Assembly (NCBI GenBank): GCA_021792615.1
Contig: JAJYUJ010000023.1
Coordinates: 1 to 39,109, forward strand
Length of the DNA: 39,109 bases
DNA from: a bacterium
Lineage (GTDB): Bacteria > JAMCPX01
Direction: 5' to 3'
Below, piece by piece: positions 1 through 8,751 of this stretch. Made by a program: the position numbers and the translations under genes. Within the stretch, counting starts at the first letter, position 1. Each line of letters opens with the position of its first letter. Under the pieces are notes generated by a model. The model worked only from the letters and a program-made list of their open reading frames with translations, ran no database searches and was not told the DNA's origin.

Positions 1-287
1 GAATTTTTACAGGCTAAGGGTGGATAAATTCAGGGTGTTTTACATGATCGAGGGAAAAAAAGTTATACTTCTCCGGGTTATAAACAAAAAAGATGCAGAC
101 CGGTTTATTCAAAAGTTATAACACAAATAAATATATTTAATCCTTCACGGGTTATCGGATTGTCCGGGTGAACTTTTGCTTTGCCTCAGGAAGACCCCAA
201 GTCTTCTCGTTTCGCTTATTCGTCTTCTCGTGACCCCAGACACTGCAAGACAGGGTTCACCTGAAACATCTCCATTCAAGTGGTGGT

Positions 288-302
288 CCCGCTTTTAGCG
301 GG
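288..302. repeat. Short perfect hairpin CCCGCT-TTT-AGCGGG
   Basis: A 6-base perfect stem with a 3-base loop. No T-run follows on either strand, so it is better called a dispersed palindrome than a terminator. Confidence 0.4.
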
Positions 303-346
303 AACAGGGTATTATTCCTGCTGTATCATTCCTCACTTTTTTATCT

Positions 347-365
347 CCCTCCCTTGATGGGAGGG
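347..365. repeat. Hairpin CCCTCCC-TTGAT-GGGAGGG
   Basis: A 7-base perfect stem with a 5-base loop, followed by AAAGGGAGGGTGAG, which repeats the right arm. A related CCCCTCTT/AAGAGGGG hairpin occurs at 38088-38107, so this looks like one member of a dispersed palindrome family. Confidence 0.45.
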
Positions 366-582
366 ACAAAGGGAGGGTGAGATTCTATGCCATTCCCACC
401 TCGCGGAACGCGTGATAAACTCCAACGGGAATCTCCGCCCAAGACGGAAAGGTATTAAAAATCTCAATATTTAAGTCGGGCCCCGGCATGCTCCGATGTT
501 TTACTCTGGTTTCTTACTTATACTTCTCGACTGCTTTTTCCCACCAGCCATATTTATCAGACGACAATGGACGCCTCCTATG

Positions 583-605
583 CCCGCCTAATTGTAATAG
601 GCGGG
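583..605 (-). terminator. Possible terminator hairpin after the pseudogene
   Basis: CCCGCCTA and TAGGCGGG form a perfect 8-base stem with a 7-base loop, ten bases past the stop codon of the minus-strand fragment at 616. There is no T-tract, so it may be a stabilising hairpin or a repeat and not an intrinsic terminator. Confidence 0.35.
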
Positions 606-615
606 AAGATAATTA

Positions 616-1200
616 TTAATGGATCGCGTAGAAATTGTCGTCGTCAGAACCGAAATAAATGGTACCATTAGCAGCGATTGCCGGAGAAGTATAAATCGGA
701 CTATTGGCCGCAAACTTCCACCTCAGTGAGCCGTCGGGATTTACAGCGTAGAGATTACCATCAAAAGCACCAAAATAGATAGTGCCGTCAGAGCCAATCG
801 CTGGAGAAGAGGCAACATTGCCATTAAAAGCATACTTCCACACCAAAGCTCCAGTATCACCACTAGTATCCACAGAACTCAAGCTGGTATTTTGGCTATT
901 CCGACGAGATTTTGGCCAAGGGCTATTAGCTAAACAACCACCAGTTGTGCCGAATTGAGTTATAGAAAATGTTTGCCCGGCCACTAAAATGCTTCCATTT
1001 TGAGAATAACATTCTGGGTTAGCCGCTATGCTGTAATTGATTGTCGCTGAGCCTATCCCAGAACTTGGAGACAAAATTGTTATCCAAGAATCGTTAGTTG
1101 AAACATTCCAAGCGCAAGCACTGTTGTTGGTGGTAATACTGAAACTACCACTGCCACATCTATTAACCGCACCATGTATCCAGGACGGCAACAGGTGCAA
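616..1200 (-). pseudogene. Remnant BACON + PQQ-repeat protein (5'-truncated paralogue)
   Basis: The readable frame begins at a TTG with no convincing ribosome binding site. It encodes most of a BACON-type domain (GSGSFSITT, then CAWNVSTNDSWITI, ending AGQTFSITQFG). After this come SPWPKSRRN and two propeller repeats of the DGTIYFG / AVNPDGSLRWKF type, ending FYAIH. The tail is clearly related to the intact neighbour at 1279-3414, which has SPWPKFRAN followed by VDTSG and the same repeats. Bases 1201-1278 are in the same frame as the neighbour but carry stop codons. Another frame there reads toward a GCT sequence that could be the lost start of the BACON domain, which suggests a frameshift. 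It has no signal peptide. I infer a decayed duplicate or a recombination remnant. A short expressed protein is possible but unlikely. Confidence 0.6.
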
Positions 1201-1278
1201 CCCTCGTTCTCTACAATACCCAATTCAAGGACAAGCACCGAGTCTACTTTATTCGGAGAAGGGCATCACCAGCGCTTT

Positions 1279-3414
1279 TCAGTGAAATGCATACAGCGGA
1301 CCGCCGCCTTCTCCTATATAAAGAGAACCGTCTGGGCCTATTGCCGGAGAAGATCCTATGCCGCCGCAGGAAACAGCGTTTCCATCATAGTAGCTCCATT
1401 TGAGTGTGCCGTCAGGGTTGATTGCAAGAACATAGCAGGCAGAACCTATATAAATCGTGCCGTCAGCGCCTATCGCAGGAGAAGACGATGTTACTCCAGC
1501 ATTATAACTCCATTTTAGGGTGCCATCCGGATTGATCGCATAAAGGTTACCCGATCCAATATAAATGGTGCCGTCGGCCCCTATCCCTGGAGAAGAAATC
1601 TCCGAGCTACCTGTGGTATACTTCCATTTCAGAGTGCCGTCTGGATTAATCGCATAGAGGTTACTTATGTCAGAGACGCTGTTACTCGATCCGATATAAA
1701 TGGTACCATCAGAACCCACAGCAGGGGAAACGTAGGCGATATTACCGCTCACCATATAACTCCATTTTAGGGTACCGTCCGGATTGATCGCATAGAGCTT
1801 ATTATCCTCAGATCCCACATAGATTGTACCATCTGCCCCTATCGCAGGAGTTGACCATATCCAACCGCCCGTACCATAAGTCCATTTCAGGGTGCCATCC
1901 GGGTTGATCGCATAGAGGTTATCATCCATTGATCCAATATATATGGTGCCGTCAGGACCCTGAACAGGAGATGAGTATTCAAGACGACCGCCCGTTGTAT
2001 AACTCCATTTAATCGTACCATCAGGATTGATAGCATAGAGGTTATCAGTTGCCGTACCGACATAAATAGTACCATCTGCAGCTATATACGGTGTTGTATA
2101 AGAAATACCCCATGGAGTATTATTGATCCATTTGAGTGTTCCATCTGGATTGATTGCATAGAGATTACTACCCCCAATATAGATCGTACCATCGGCCCCT
2201 ACTACAGGTGAATCAACAATAGATATATTTACATTCGTGTTGCTCCACTTTAGTAAGCCGGTTACACCGCTGGTATCCACGGTGCTGAGACCCGTGTTGC
2301 GCATGTTGGCCCTGAACTTTGGCCACGGGCTTACTGCATTTATTTGCACCGTAGCCTGTGCCGTGGCATCACCGTTTATCACCGCTGCTGTGCACGTCCC
2401 GGACATACCCATGGACGGAGTAAAATTGTATGCCCAGCCCGTGCCGCACGGCCCGCTGGCACTGATCGTACCACCGCACGTGTCCACTGCTTTATTGATA
2501 AACGGCGTCCCGTTCTTCGCGGTAATTGTGCACGTCATGGATGACCCCGCATAAACGGGGTTCGGTCCCGGTGTGCTGCAGTCTATGCTGACACTATCCC
2601 GTTCACAGAATGGATATGGATTCGAATCCGGCGTGTCCTGGTCGCCCGTGTGTACGGTCACATCACTGGATTCCGAATTCGCTGGTACCGTTACCTCAAT
2701 CTCCTTGTCAGACCAGCTCTGTACAGTTGCCGGATTGCCGTCGAATGTTACAGAACCTTGCGTCGTTGAAAAATTATAACCCGAAATGGTAATAGTTTCC
2801 CCGGTTACTGCCATAGCTGGGGTTATACTGCTTATCACCGGTGCTCCCGCATAGATATACACCACGCTTACAAAATTCGAAGTCGCATTAAATCCGATGA
2901 CCTTGTTCACGGATTGCCCGCCTGAGGGAATCGTAAATCTCGAACCCGATGTCCCTGAGGTGAAAAGCCATGCCCATACTCCATTGCTCGGATTCTCGGT
3001 ATACCAGCCTGCGCCAAGGTCGGGGTCGCATACATTTGCACGCCCGGATACCACGGTGTATGCCTGCATCTCTACCCCGGTCCAGTCGTCTTTATCGTTA
3101 TTGGTTATATACACCGGCGCGGTTATGTCCATTCCGTCAAATTCGGTATTTCCTGTCTGGAACAGACCGGCCTTGCCGGATATGTCCTGTCCCGAAGACG
3201 GAGGCGAAACATCAACAGATTTTACACTCATGGTGCGGGTAGCTGACGTATAATTAATTTCGTAGGCAGCAAGCGGTGCTCTGTGCTGCTGTGGGGTTGT
3301 TCCATGAGTGCATCCGGCTATGAAAAGTATAGATAGAAAAGCAGTGAAAATCTTTAGGTAATATTCCGATCTCTCTGGTCCGCAGGTTTCTGTCTTATTG
3401 TTATTATTCAACAT
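1279..3414 (-). CDS. Lipoprotein with TIG domain and eight-repeat PQQ-like beta-propeller
   Basis: The 711-residue product starts with a lipoprotein signal whose lipobox is LFIAGC, about residues 31-36, so it should be lipidated and surface- or periplasm-facing. A TIG/IPT immunoglobulin-like domain follows (PVISSITPAMAVTGETITISG onward, about 193-265). Then there is a cysteine-containing linker domain. The C-terminal half has eight repeats of about 40 residues with DGTIYIG and YAINPDGTLKW motifs, which should close an eight-bladed propeller of the PQQ/BamB-like kind. No PQQ-binding or catalytic residues can be assigned. The ATG is preceded by AAAGGAGG at good spacing and by a strong promoter at 3442-3470. 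The repeats are also similar at DNA level, a setting for recombination. The related remnant at 616-1200 lies immediately downstream. The likely role is extracellular binding or scaffolding; this is inference. Confidence 0.8.
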   Translation of the reverse strand: MLNNNNKTETCGPERSEYYLKIFTAFLSILFIAGCTHGTTPQQHRAPLAAYEINYTSATRTMSVKSVDVSPPSSGQDISGKAGLFQTGNTEFDGMDITAPVYITNNDKDDWTGVEMQAYTVVSGRANVCDPDLGAGWYTENPSNGVWAWLFTSGTSGSRFTIPSGGQSVNKVIGFNATSNFVSVVYIYAGAPVISSITPAMAVTGETITISGYNFSTTQGSVTFDGNPATVQSWSDKEIEVTVPANSESSDVTVHTGDQDTPDSNPYPFCERDSVSIDCSTPGPNPVYAGSSMTCTITAKNGTPFINKAVDTCGGTISASGPCGTGWAYNFTPSMGMSGTCTAAVINGDATAQATVQINAVSPWPKFRANMRNTGLSTVDTSGVTGLLKWSNTNVNISIVDSPVVGADGTIYIGGSNLYAINPDGTLKWINNTPWGISYTTPYIAADGTIYVGTATDNLYAINPDGTIKWSYTTGGRLEYSSPVQGPDGTIYIGSMDDNLYAINPDGTLKWTYGTGGWIWSTPAIGADGTIYVGSEDNKLYAINPDGTLKWSYMVSGNIAYVSPAVGSDGTIYIGSSNSVSDISNLYAINPDGTLKWKYTTGSSEISSPGIGADGTIYIGSGNLYAINPDGTLKWSYNAGVTSSSPAIGADGTIYIGSACYVLAINPDGTLKWSYYDGNAVSCGGIGSSPAIGPDGSLYIGEGGGPLYAFH

Positions 3415-3441
3415 AGGAAACCTCCTTTAGTTGATACTTTA

Positions 3442-3470
3442 TTTGTACCCTGCTTTCTTTATATTGTCAA
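3442..3470 (-). promoter_or_regulatory. Sigma-70-type promoter for the TIG/propeller lipoprotein
   Basis: On the minus strand, TTGACA (3470-3465) and TACAAA (3447-3442) are separated by 17 bases. The predicted start is near 3435, followed by AAAGGAGG and the ATG at 3414. Confidence 0.6.
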
Positions 3471-3620
3471 GCCTTAAAATCGAGTCCATGGAGGAAAAAG
3501 GATCAAATCTTTCATTTTGATAAATGGCTGCCGGTTTCTTTCAAACCGCTCTATAAGATCGGAAAGCTGTTGGGGAAGTTGGTCACTCATGAGACAAGAC
3601 ACTTTTATTTTTAAAAGAAT

Positions 3621-3648
3621 CTGGATTCCGTATCAAGTACAAAATGAC
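3621..3648. repeat. Degenerate REP-like palindrome, copy 1
   Basis: CTGGATTCCGTATCAAGTAC followed by AAAATGAC. It is the reverse complement of a diverged GTCATTCCGCACCTGATGCG-type element found at 35189-35216 and 36441-36468. Confidence 0.45.
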
Positions 3649-3757
3649 AATAGGAAGTAACTCTCTTTTGTCCCTCTTATGTAAGAAGGATAACGCAGAC
3701 GTGCGGTCATGATTTGGAAGTTGGGTATTGCAGAACGACTTGTTATAGTGAAACTAC

Positions 3758-3792
3758 TTGTACTTGTGCATAATTTTAAGATACAATATAAA
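3758..3792 (+). promoter_or_regulatory. Candidate promoter(s) upstream of the kdsC operon
   Basis: Two overlapping sigma-70-like arrangements are visible: TTGTAC (3758-3763) with TACAAT (3782-3787) at 18 bases, and TTGTGC (3764-3769) with TATAAA (3787-3792) at 17 bases. Either would give a leader of about 120 bases before kdsC. Confidence 0.4.
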
Positions 3793-3921
3793 AAGTGGTA
3801 CTGATCGGAACTCCCGGGGGAGTCAAGGGGATGGCAAGTATTTTTTCGTCAGCAAAGGCAATCAAGCAAGGCATATCTTGCAGATACTGAATGGAATATA
3901 TTAAAACTTAAAGGATAAATT

Positions 3922-4443
3922 ATGAGGAAGAAGTATACGAAGAATACATTAAAGAATAAATTAAGAAACATAAAGCTCCTTATCCTGGATGTCGACGGTG
4001 TGCTGACGGACGGCAAGCTTATCTACAACAGCGACGGTATAGAATTAAAGGCCTTCGACGTCAAGGACGGCTATGGTCTCGTGCGTCTGAAACAAGCCGG
4101 CGTTAAGCTCGGTATCATAACGGCGAAGTCCTCGAGTATCGTTGAAACGAGGGCTAAAGACCTCGGTATCGATGCACTTTACCAGAACATCGGCGACAAA
4201 CTTACGGCATATACCGATATAAAAGAAAAGTATGATCTTACCGATGATGCAATTGCATATATTGGGGATGATGTACCCGATCTCGGTGTACTCAAACAGA
4301 CCGGAGTGCCCATAGCCGTACATGATGCCGTAGAAGCCGTAAAAAACACATCCGTTTATATTACAGAAAAATGCGGCGGCAATGGCGCTGTAAGGGAAGT
4401 TGTGGAGCTTATCATGCAGGCAAAAGGGATACCTTTATCATAA
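3922..4443 (+). CDS. kdsC: 3-deoxy-D-manno-octulosonate 8-phosphate phosphatase (HAD)
   Basis: The 173-residue protein is a compact C0-type HAD phosphatase. It would remove the phosphate from Kdo-8-phosphate to release Kdo for LPS inner core synthesis in the cytoplasm. The nucleophile motif DVDGVLTDG has D23 and D25. The motif II threonine is T68 in IITAKSS; most KdsC proteins have TGR at this point, so the GR is replaced by AK. Motif III is in TRAKDLGI and motif IV is GDDVPDL at 115-121. The GGNGAVREV tail is typical of KdsC and helps close the tetramer active site. AAAGGAT lies before the ATG. It is the first gene of the LPS cluster, and lpxL, lptC, lptA and lptB follow on the same strand, which supports the assignment strongly. 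Confidence 0.92.
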   Translation: MRKKYTKNTLKNKLRNIKLLILDVDGVLTDGKLIYNSDGIELKAFDVKDGYGLVRLKQAGVKLGIITAKSSSIVETRAKDLGIDALYQNIGDKLTAYTDIKEKYDLTDDAIAYIGDDVPDLGVLKQTGVPIAVHDAVEAVKNTSVYITEKCGGNGAVREVVELIMQAKGIPLS

Positions 4444-4561
4444 TAATGAATAACCCTGCGATAAGACCGCCATGCATTCACATCTCCCCCACCTGCCCTC
4501 CCCGGTCAAGGGAAAAGGATGAGAAAACACCCGTGGTAAAATTTCAAGAACATAACAAATT

Positions 4562-5473
4562 ATGAGAACCAGGCAACGGTTTGTTAGGTCATTGGTTTAT
4601 TACGGGACGAAATCAATCATATTTTTTTTCCGGCTGTTTCCCCTAAGCTTCGATACATGGCTTGGCGCCGGTCTCGGCAAGCTTGCGTATTTCGTCCTCA
4701 GAAGCGAGAGGACCAGGGGTATCAACAATATTCTGAAAGCGTTTCCTGACAAGGACGGTTTGTGGGCACGGCAGCAGCTCAAAAAAAGCTTTGAAGGTTT
4801 CGGCAGGAGCATCATGGAACTCGTGAAACTGGACACCATCGCAAAACATATCGATGATTATATCCGGGTCGAGAACTTCGAAGCATTTGAACAGTCACGG
4901 ACAAAGGGAAACGGCATTCTCTGGATTACCGGGCATATAGGCAACTGGGAGCTCATGCCGGTGTACTTTGCCAGCAAAGGATACGAAACGTACGTCGTCG
5001 CAAAGGGGTTATATGACCCGAAGATGGACAAATTGCTGAATGACATAAGGGAACGGTACCATGTGCATCCGGTCATCAGGGGCAGCCAGGGTTCGGGGAA
5101 GAAGATCCTCAGGGCGCTGCGATCCAATGCCATACTCGGCATGCTGATAGATCAGGACACAGATGTGCAGGGCGTTTTTGTCAACTTCTTTGGAGATACG
5201 GCCTTTACACCCCGGGGTGCGGCTGACCTCGCCTTGAAAGCCGGTGCAGGCGTTGTTGCAGGATTCATAACAAGGATTGATTCGCGGCATCACGTCATAA
5301 CACTGCATACGCCTCATATTCCTTCAAAATCATCAAATTATGAGAACGATGTCGTATCATTAACCCAGTCCATGACGGATACCATCGAACAGCACATACG
5401 CCGTCATCCTGCCGACTGGGTGTGGATGCACTCACGGTGGGCCAAAAGGCCTGACGCCGGAAGAGCCCAATAG
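4562..5473 (+). CDS. lpxL: Lipid A lauroyl/myristoyl acyltransferase family (LpxL/HtrB)
   Basis: The 303-residue protein belongs to the LPLAT lipid A acyltransferases, which add a secondary acyl chain to Kdo2-lipid IVA at the inner face of the inner membrane. A hydrophobic N-terminal anchor lies around residues 13-46. The catalytic HX4E motif is HIGNWE with H125 and E130. Later landmarks are FTPRGAADLA and the C-terminal DWVWMHSRW, both usual in this family. The length matches LpxL. No good Shine-Dalgarno sequence precedes the ATG. Bases 4444-4561 between kdsC and this gene carry a CCTGCCCTCCCC-type repeat fragment. The chain-length specificity cannot be read from sequence. Acylation of another lipid (for example an ornithine or glycolipid precursor) is possible, but the LPS context makes lipid A most likely. 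Confidence 0.87.
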   Translation: MRTRQRFVRSLVYYGTKSIIFFFRLFPLSFDTWLGAGLGKLAYFVLRSERTRGINNILKAFPDKDGLWARQQLKKSFEGFGRSIMELVKLDTIAKHIDDYIRVENFEAFEQSRTKGNGILWITGHIGNWELMPVYFASKGYETYVVAKGLYDPKMDKLLNDIRERYHVHPVIRGSQGSGKKILRALRSNAILGMLIDQDTDVQGVFVNFFGDTAFTPRGAADLALKAGAGVVAGFITRIDSRHHVITLHTPHIPSKSSNYENDVVSLTQSMTDTIEQHIRRHPADWVWMHSRWAKRPDAGRAQ

Positions 5474-5479
5474 AAAGTT

Positions 5480-5508
5480 GTTCTTTATCTTTACGAGTTG
5501 TGATAAAA
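5480..5508 (+). promoter_or_regulatory. Candidate internal promoter before lptC
   Basis: TAAAAT (5503-5508) with an extended TGA just upstream, and TTCTTT (5480-5485) at 17 bases. It sits in the 63-base gap after lpxL and could drive lptC-lptA-lptB-rpoN-ftsK separately. Confidence 0.35.
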
Positions 5509-5536
5509 TAAACACATGAGGATAGGATAATCACAA

Positions 5537-6094
5537 ATGAATTTTCAGACCTGTAACGTCAGAGTTTTCGCGTGCTTCATCGCTGTTTCTTTTTTTCTTC
5601 TTGCATCATGTACCGCAAAGACAACGGCGCAGAAAGCAAGCAGTACAACGCCCGTGCAGCCAAAAATAACCATCGTCGCACCTGTCTATACCGAGCTGAA
5701 ACAAAACACGCTCCTCTACAACGGCACTGCAGTATCGGCACAGTATTTCGATCGAACGCACCCCGGTATCATAACAAAGCCGGTTATGAACGGTATGCTG
5801 ACCAACGGTGAAACTTTCTCGGTATCGTCCGAAAAGGGGTTCTATGATGAAAGCAATCACAAGGTAACACTCGCTGACAACATCCATGCGGTATTGAATA
5901 ACACCTATACGCTCACCTGCGACAGCATTGACTATTTCATCGAAAAAAAGCTAATAATCTCTCAGGACCCGATAACGGTATACAGTAAAGATTTGCAACT
6001 GCATGGAGATAAGGGTAGTATAAATCTTGAAAAGAACATCATGACGGTACAAGGCAATATCAATGCGAAGATATACAATATGAGTTTAAAATGA
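5537..6094 (+). CDS. lptC: LPS export protein LptC
   Basis: The 185-residue protein has a lipoprotein-like N-terminus (hydrophobic stretch ending LLASC, Cys at about residue 25) and then a single OstA/LptC beta-jellyroll domain. E. coli LptC is anchored by a transmembrane helix, so a lipid anchor here would be a variant. Family features include the alternating short-strand pattern around GETFSVSSEKGFYDES, KVTLADNIHAVLNN and LQLHGDKGSINLEKN. LptC receives LPS from LptB2FG and hands it to LptA. The start has AGGATAGGA upstream. Its stop overlaps the lptA start in ATGA, as expected for translationally coupled partners. Confidence 0.82.
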   Translation: MNFQTCNVRVFACFIAVSFFLLASCTAKTTAQKASSTTPVQPKITIVAPVYTELKQNTLLYNGTAVSAQYFDRTHPGIITKPVMNGMLTNGETFSVSSEKGFYDESNHKVTLADNIHAVLNNTYTLTCDSIDYFIEKKLIISQDPITVYSKDLQLHGDKGSINLEKNIMTVQGNINAKIYNMSLK

Positions 6095-6687
6095 GCATGC
6101 TCTTACTATGGATACAAAGATATTTTGAGGATAACCGCTGGGGGTATACGCGGATCTCCCGCAAGGCCGTGCCCTGCCGATTGTCCGTTCTGTTTCTCTT
6201 CGCCATGTCGGTATCGTTCATGGTTGTTCTCCCCGCACATGCGAATTCTCTCATGGAAGAGGTACAGCAACCGGGTAAACAAACCAAACCGATTGACATA
6301 ACTTCCAGTCAGCTCGAGGCGAACCTTAAAACCCATATCGTTATATTCAAAGGCAACGTCATTGCAAAGCAGGGAGATGTCGTCCTGTACTGCGACACCC
6401 TCACGGCATACTATGATGCAAAAGATAAAAACATAACGATGATTGTGGCGACCGGTGATGTCAAGATTACGAAGAAAGACATGATAGCAACCGGCGATAA
6501 GGCAGTCTTTGACAACGTGAAGAAGCTGCTGACCTTAACGGGCTCTCCGAGGATATGGCAGGCAAAAAATATAATAGAAGGAACAAAAATAGTGTTTTAC
6601 CTTGGTACGGACCGGATATTCGTCGAAGGTGCGAAATCACTCTACAACCCGCAAACAGAAGGAATATTGCATGGACAAACACCTTGA
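6091..6687 (+). CDS. lptA: LPS transport periplasmic protein LptA
   Basis: The 198-residue product has an N-terminal export signal (hydrophobic LSVLFLFAMSVSFMVVLPAHA, cut near ANS). This is followed by an OstA-type domain beginning PIDITSSQLEANLKT. Strand repeats such as VIFKGNVIAKQGDVVLYCDTL and GDVKITKKDMIATGDKAV are characteristic of LptA, which oligomerises into the periplasmic bridge for LPS. The N-terminus before the hydrophobic core is long (about 30 residues), so the real start may be an internal one. The first ATG overlaps the lptC stop. The end overlaps the lptB start by 17 bases. Confidence 0.85.
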   Translation: MSMLLLWIQRYFEDNRWGYTRISRKAVPCRLSVLFLFAMSVSFMVVLPAHANSLMEEVQQPGKQTKPIDITSSQLEANLKTHIVIFKGNVIAKQGDVVLYCDTLTAYYDAKDKNITMIVATGDVKITKKDMIATGDKAVFDNVKKLLTLTGSPRIWQAKNIIEGTKIVFYLGTDRIFVEGAKSLYNPQTEGILHGQTP

Positions 6688-7396
6688 AATAATCGGACTC
6701 ATGAAGTTCTTCGGTAAAAAAAAGGTTGTATCGGATGTAAGCCTTTCGGTAAAGAGCAGTGAAATTATCGGTTTGCTGGGACCCAACGGCGCCGGAAAAT
6801 CAACCACATTCTATATGATTGTCGGGATATACAAACCCGATAAAGGGAAGATCCTTTTAAACGATGAAGATATAACAAAAGATCAGATGTTTATACGGGC
6901 CAGGAAAGGCATTACCTACCTTCCCCAGGAACCCTCGATATTCAGAAAACTTTCGGTGCAGGACAACATCAAGATCGTTTTTGAATCGATGGATATGCCG
7001 CAGGAGCTCATCGACGAAAAGACCGAGGAAATAATGAAGAGTATGAATATCATGCACATAAAAGATAACAGGGGATACTCGCTGTCCGGCGGAGAAAGAA
7101 GGCGTGTAGAGGTTTCACGGGCGCTCGCAGCCAAGCCCGATTTCATGCTCCTGGATGAGCCCTTTGCCGGTATCGATCCCATAGCGGTCAATGAACTGAG
7201 AGAAATCCTTTTTTCGCTGAGGGAAAAGGGCATCGGTATCATAATATCCGATCATAATGTAAGGGAAACCTTGAATGTTTGCGATAAGGCTTATATTATA
7301 AATAACGGGAGAATTATAGAAGAAGGGGATCCCAAGGAGATAGCACTGAGTGAAAAGGCGAAACGCATATACCTTGGCGAGGATTTTAAGCTATGA
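6671..7396 (+). CDS. lptB: LPS export ABC transporter ATPase LptB
   Basis: The 241-residue cytoplasmic ATPase powers LPS extraction by the LptB2FG transporter. It has Walker A GPNGAGKST (37-45), the Q-loop in LPQEPSIF, signature LSGGERRRVEVSRAL near 137-151, Walker B FMLLDEPFAGIDP near 158-170, and the H-loop in SDHNVRET. LPQEPSIFRKLSV is a hallmark of LptB over other ABC ATPases. I chose the ATG at 6671, preceded by AGAAGGA; an upstream in-frame start would only add residues inside lptA with no family similarity. The gene overlaps rpoN by ATGA. lptF and lptG are not in this window. Confidence 0.94.
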   Translation: MDKHLEIIGLMKFFGKKKVVSDVSLSVKSSEIIGLLGPNGAGKSTTFYMIVGIYKPDKGKILLNDEDITKDQMFIRARKGITYLPQEPSIFRKLSVQDNIKIVFESMDMPQELIDEKTEEIMKSMNIMHIKDNRGYSLSGGERRRVEVSRALAAKPDFMLLDEPFAGIDPIAVNELREILFSLREKGIGIIISDHNVRETLNVCDKAYIINNGRIIEEGDPKEIALSEKAKRIYLGEDFKL

Positions 7397-8751
7397 TAGA
7401 AATAAAACATGAGGTCAGCTTACGGCAACAGCTCGAATTAACGCCGCAACTTATTCAGGCCCTCCGTCTGCTTCAGCTGACAAGGCTTGAGCTTGAGCAG
7501 GAACTGAAAACAGAGCTTGAAATAAATCCGTTTCTCGAGGAAGAACAATCGGAGCAGGAGACCCTCGATACAGAGGCCGAAGAGAATATTTACAACGACC
7601 GGAGTGCTGCAGGCAGCGGAGACAGGGGTATCGTAAAAAGAGAAGAAGATCCGATAGAAAACACCGCTCACAGGGAAATGGGATTGCATGACTATTTGCT
7701 CTGGCAGCTTGGATTATCCGCAAATTCCGAACAGGAGATACAGATCGGCGAGGCAATCATCGGTAATATAAATGACGAGGGTTACCTTTCATCGCCGGTT
7801 GAGGACATCGTAAGTTTCACGGGTTCCCCGGCAGAAGATATCGAACGGGTACTCGGTAAAATCCAGGACTTTGATCCTTCGGGCGTAGGGGCGAGAAGCC
7901 TTAAAGAATGCCTCCAAATCCAGATCCGGCACCTCGGCATAGACAATCCTATCATAAACAGCATACTCGCCGATCATTTAAACGACCTTGAAAAGAAAGA
8001 TTATTCCTCAATTGCAAAAGCATTGGGAGTCCATGCCGATCTCGTTACGGCAGCAGCAGAGATCATTAAACATCTGAACCCGAAACCCGGAAACACATAC
8101 AGCTCGGGTGAGGAAAACTATATTGTACCGGATGTCATGGTAACCAAGGTAGGAGAAAAACTCGTCGTCGAACTTATAGAAGAGGGCGTACCAAGGATTA
8201 AGGCCGCAGATTATTATGCCAGGAAATTGCTCGATCAAACCGGTGCCAATGATACCGCAAAGAAATTCATCCGGGAAAAGCTCCAGGGTGCACGATGGCT
8301 GATCAAGGCAGTAGAGCAGCGCAAAAACACCATAAAAAAGGTGGTAGAAGCCATCGTTGAACGGCAGAAGTCTTTTTTTGAATACGGCGAACAATACTTC
8401 GAACCCATGGTTTTAAAGGACATAGCGACTGACATCGGTGTTCACGAAACAACCGTCGGGAGGGTTACAAACGGGAAATACGTCCAGACACAATGGGGAA
8501 TCTATGAGTTGAAATATTTCTTCAGTCCTTCCTTGAAAACGGACAACGGAGACCTGCTTTCCACGAAACTCGTAAAGCAGAAGATCAAGGAACTTATCGA
8601 AAAAGAGAGCCAGTCAGAGCCGCTCTCGGACACGGATATTGTAAGGATTCTGAAGACACAAGGCATAAACATAGCGAGAAGGACCGTTGCAAAATACCGG
8701 GAGATTATGAATATCTCTCCGCTCCATATACGAAGGGTAAAGGCATCCTGA
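7393..8751 (+). CDS. rpoN: RNA polymerase sigma-54 factor
   Basis: The 452-residue protein has all three sigma-54 regions. Region I is glutamine- and leucine-rich (LRQQLELTPQLIQALRLLQL). An acidic linker follows (about 50-80). Next are the core-binding domain, the central DNA-binding region with HETTVGRVTNGKY, and the RpoN box ARRTVAKYR at 428-436. It directs transcription of genes with -24/-12 promoters that need an AAA+ activator. lptB-rpoN is a conserved neighbourhood. Usually hpf and PTS-Ntr genes follow rpoN, but here the stop shares a base with the ftsK start (TGATG). I saw no convincing sigma-54 promoter in the window. Confidence 0.95.
   Translation: MIEIKHEVSLRQQLELTPQLIQALRLLQLTRLELEQELKTELEINPFLEEEQSEQETLDTEAEENIYNDRSAAGSGDRGIVKREEDPIENTAHREMGLHDYLLWQLGLSANSEQEIQIGEAIIGNINDEGYLSSPVEDIVSFTGSPAEDIERVLGKIQDFDPSGVGARSLKECLQIQIRHLGIDNPIINSILADHLNDLEKKDYSSIAKALGVHADLVTAAAEIIKHLNPKPGNTYSSGEENYIVPDVMVTKVGEKLVVELIEEGVPRIKAADYYARKLLDQTGANDTAKKFIREKLQGARWLIKAVEQRKNTIKKVVEAIVERQKSFFEYGEQYFEPMVLKDIATDIGVHETTVGRVTNGKYVQTQWGIYELKYFFSPSLKTDNGDLLSTKLVKQKIKELIEKESQSEPLSDTDIVRILKTQGINIARRTVAKYREIMNISPLHIRRVKAS

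Larger units (their letters stand above)
1..615. other. Gene-free left edge with hairpin repeats
   Basis: No credible coding region is visible over these 615 bases. The stretch holds three short perfect hairpins (288-302, 347-365, 583-605). It also has two GTCTTCTCGT copies near 200-230. The composition (GGGAGGG blocks and AGCGGG stems) resembles the small dispersed palindromes common in intergenic DNA of Desulfobacterota-like genomes. The last hairpin lies just downstream of the minus-strand pseudogene. Confidence 0.6.
3415..3921. other. Divergent intergenic region between lipoprotein gene and kdsC
   Basis: About 500 bases without a supported gene. It contains the lipoprotein promoter on the left and a candidate kdsC-operon promoter near 3758-3792. 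Between them lies a degenerate copy (3621-3648) of the GGATTCCG...CGGAAT-type palindrome that recurs at 35189 and 36441. No coding remnant could be recognised. Confidence 0.5.

Noticed and set aside
3831-3890. A 19-codon frame before kdsC
   Set aside because: AGGGG touches the ATG, the frame is very short, and it resembles no known leader peptide.
6602-6670. An upstream in-frame start for lptB
   Set aside because: The added residues lie within lptA and match no LptB N-terminus; the ATG at 6671 has a good ribosome binding site.
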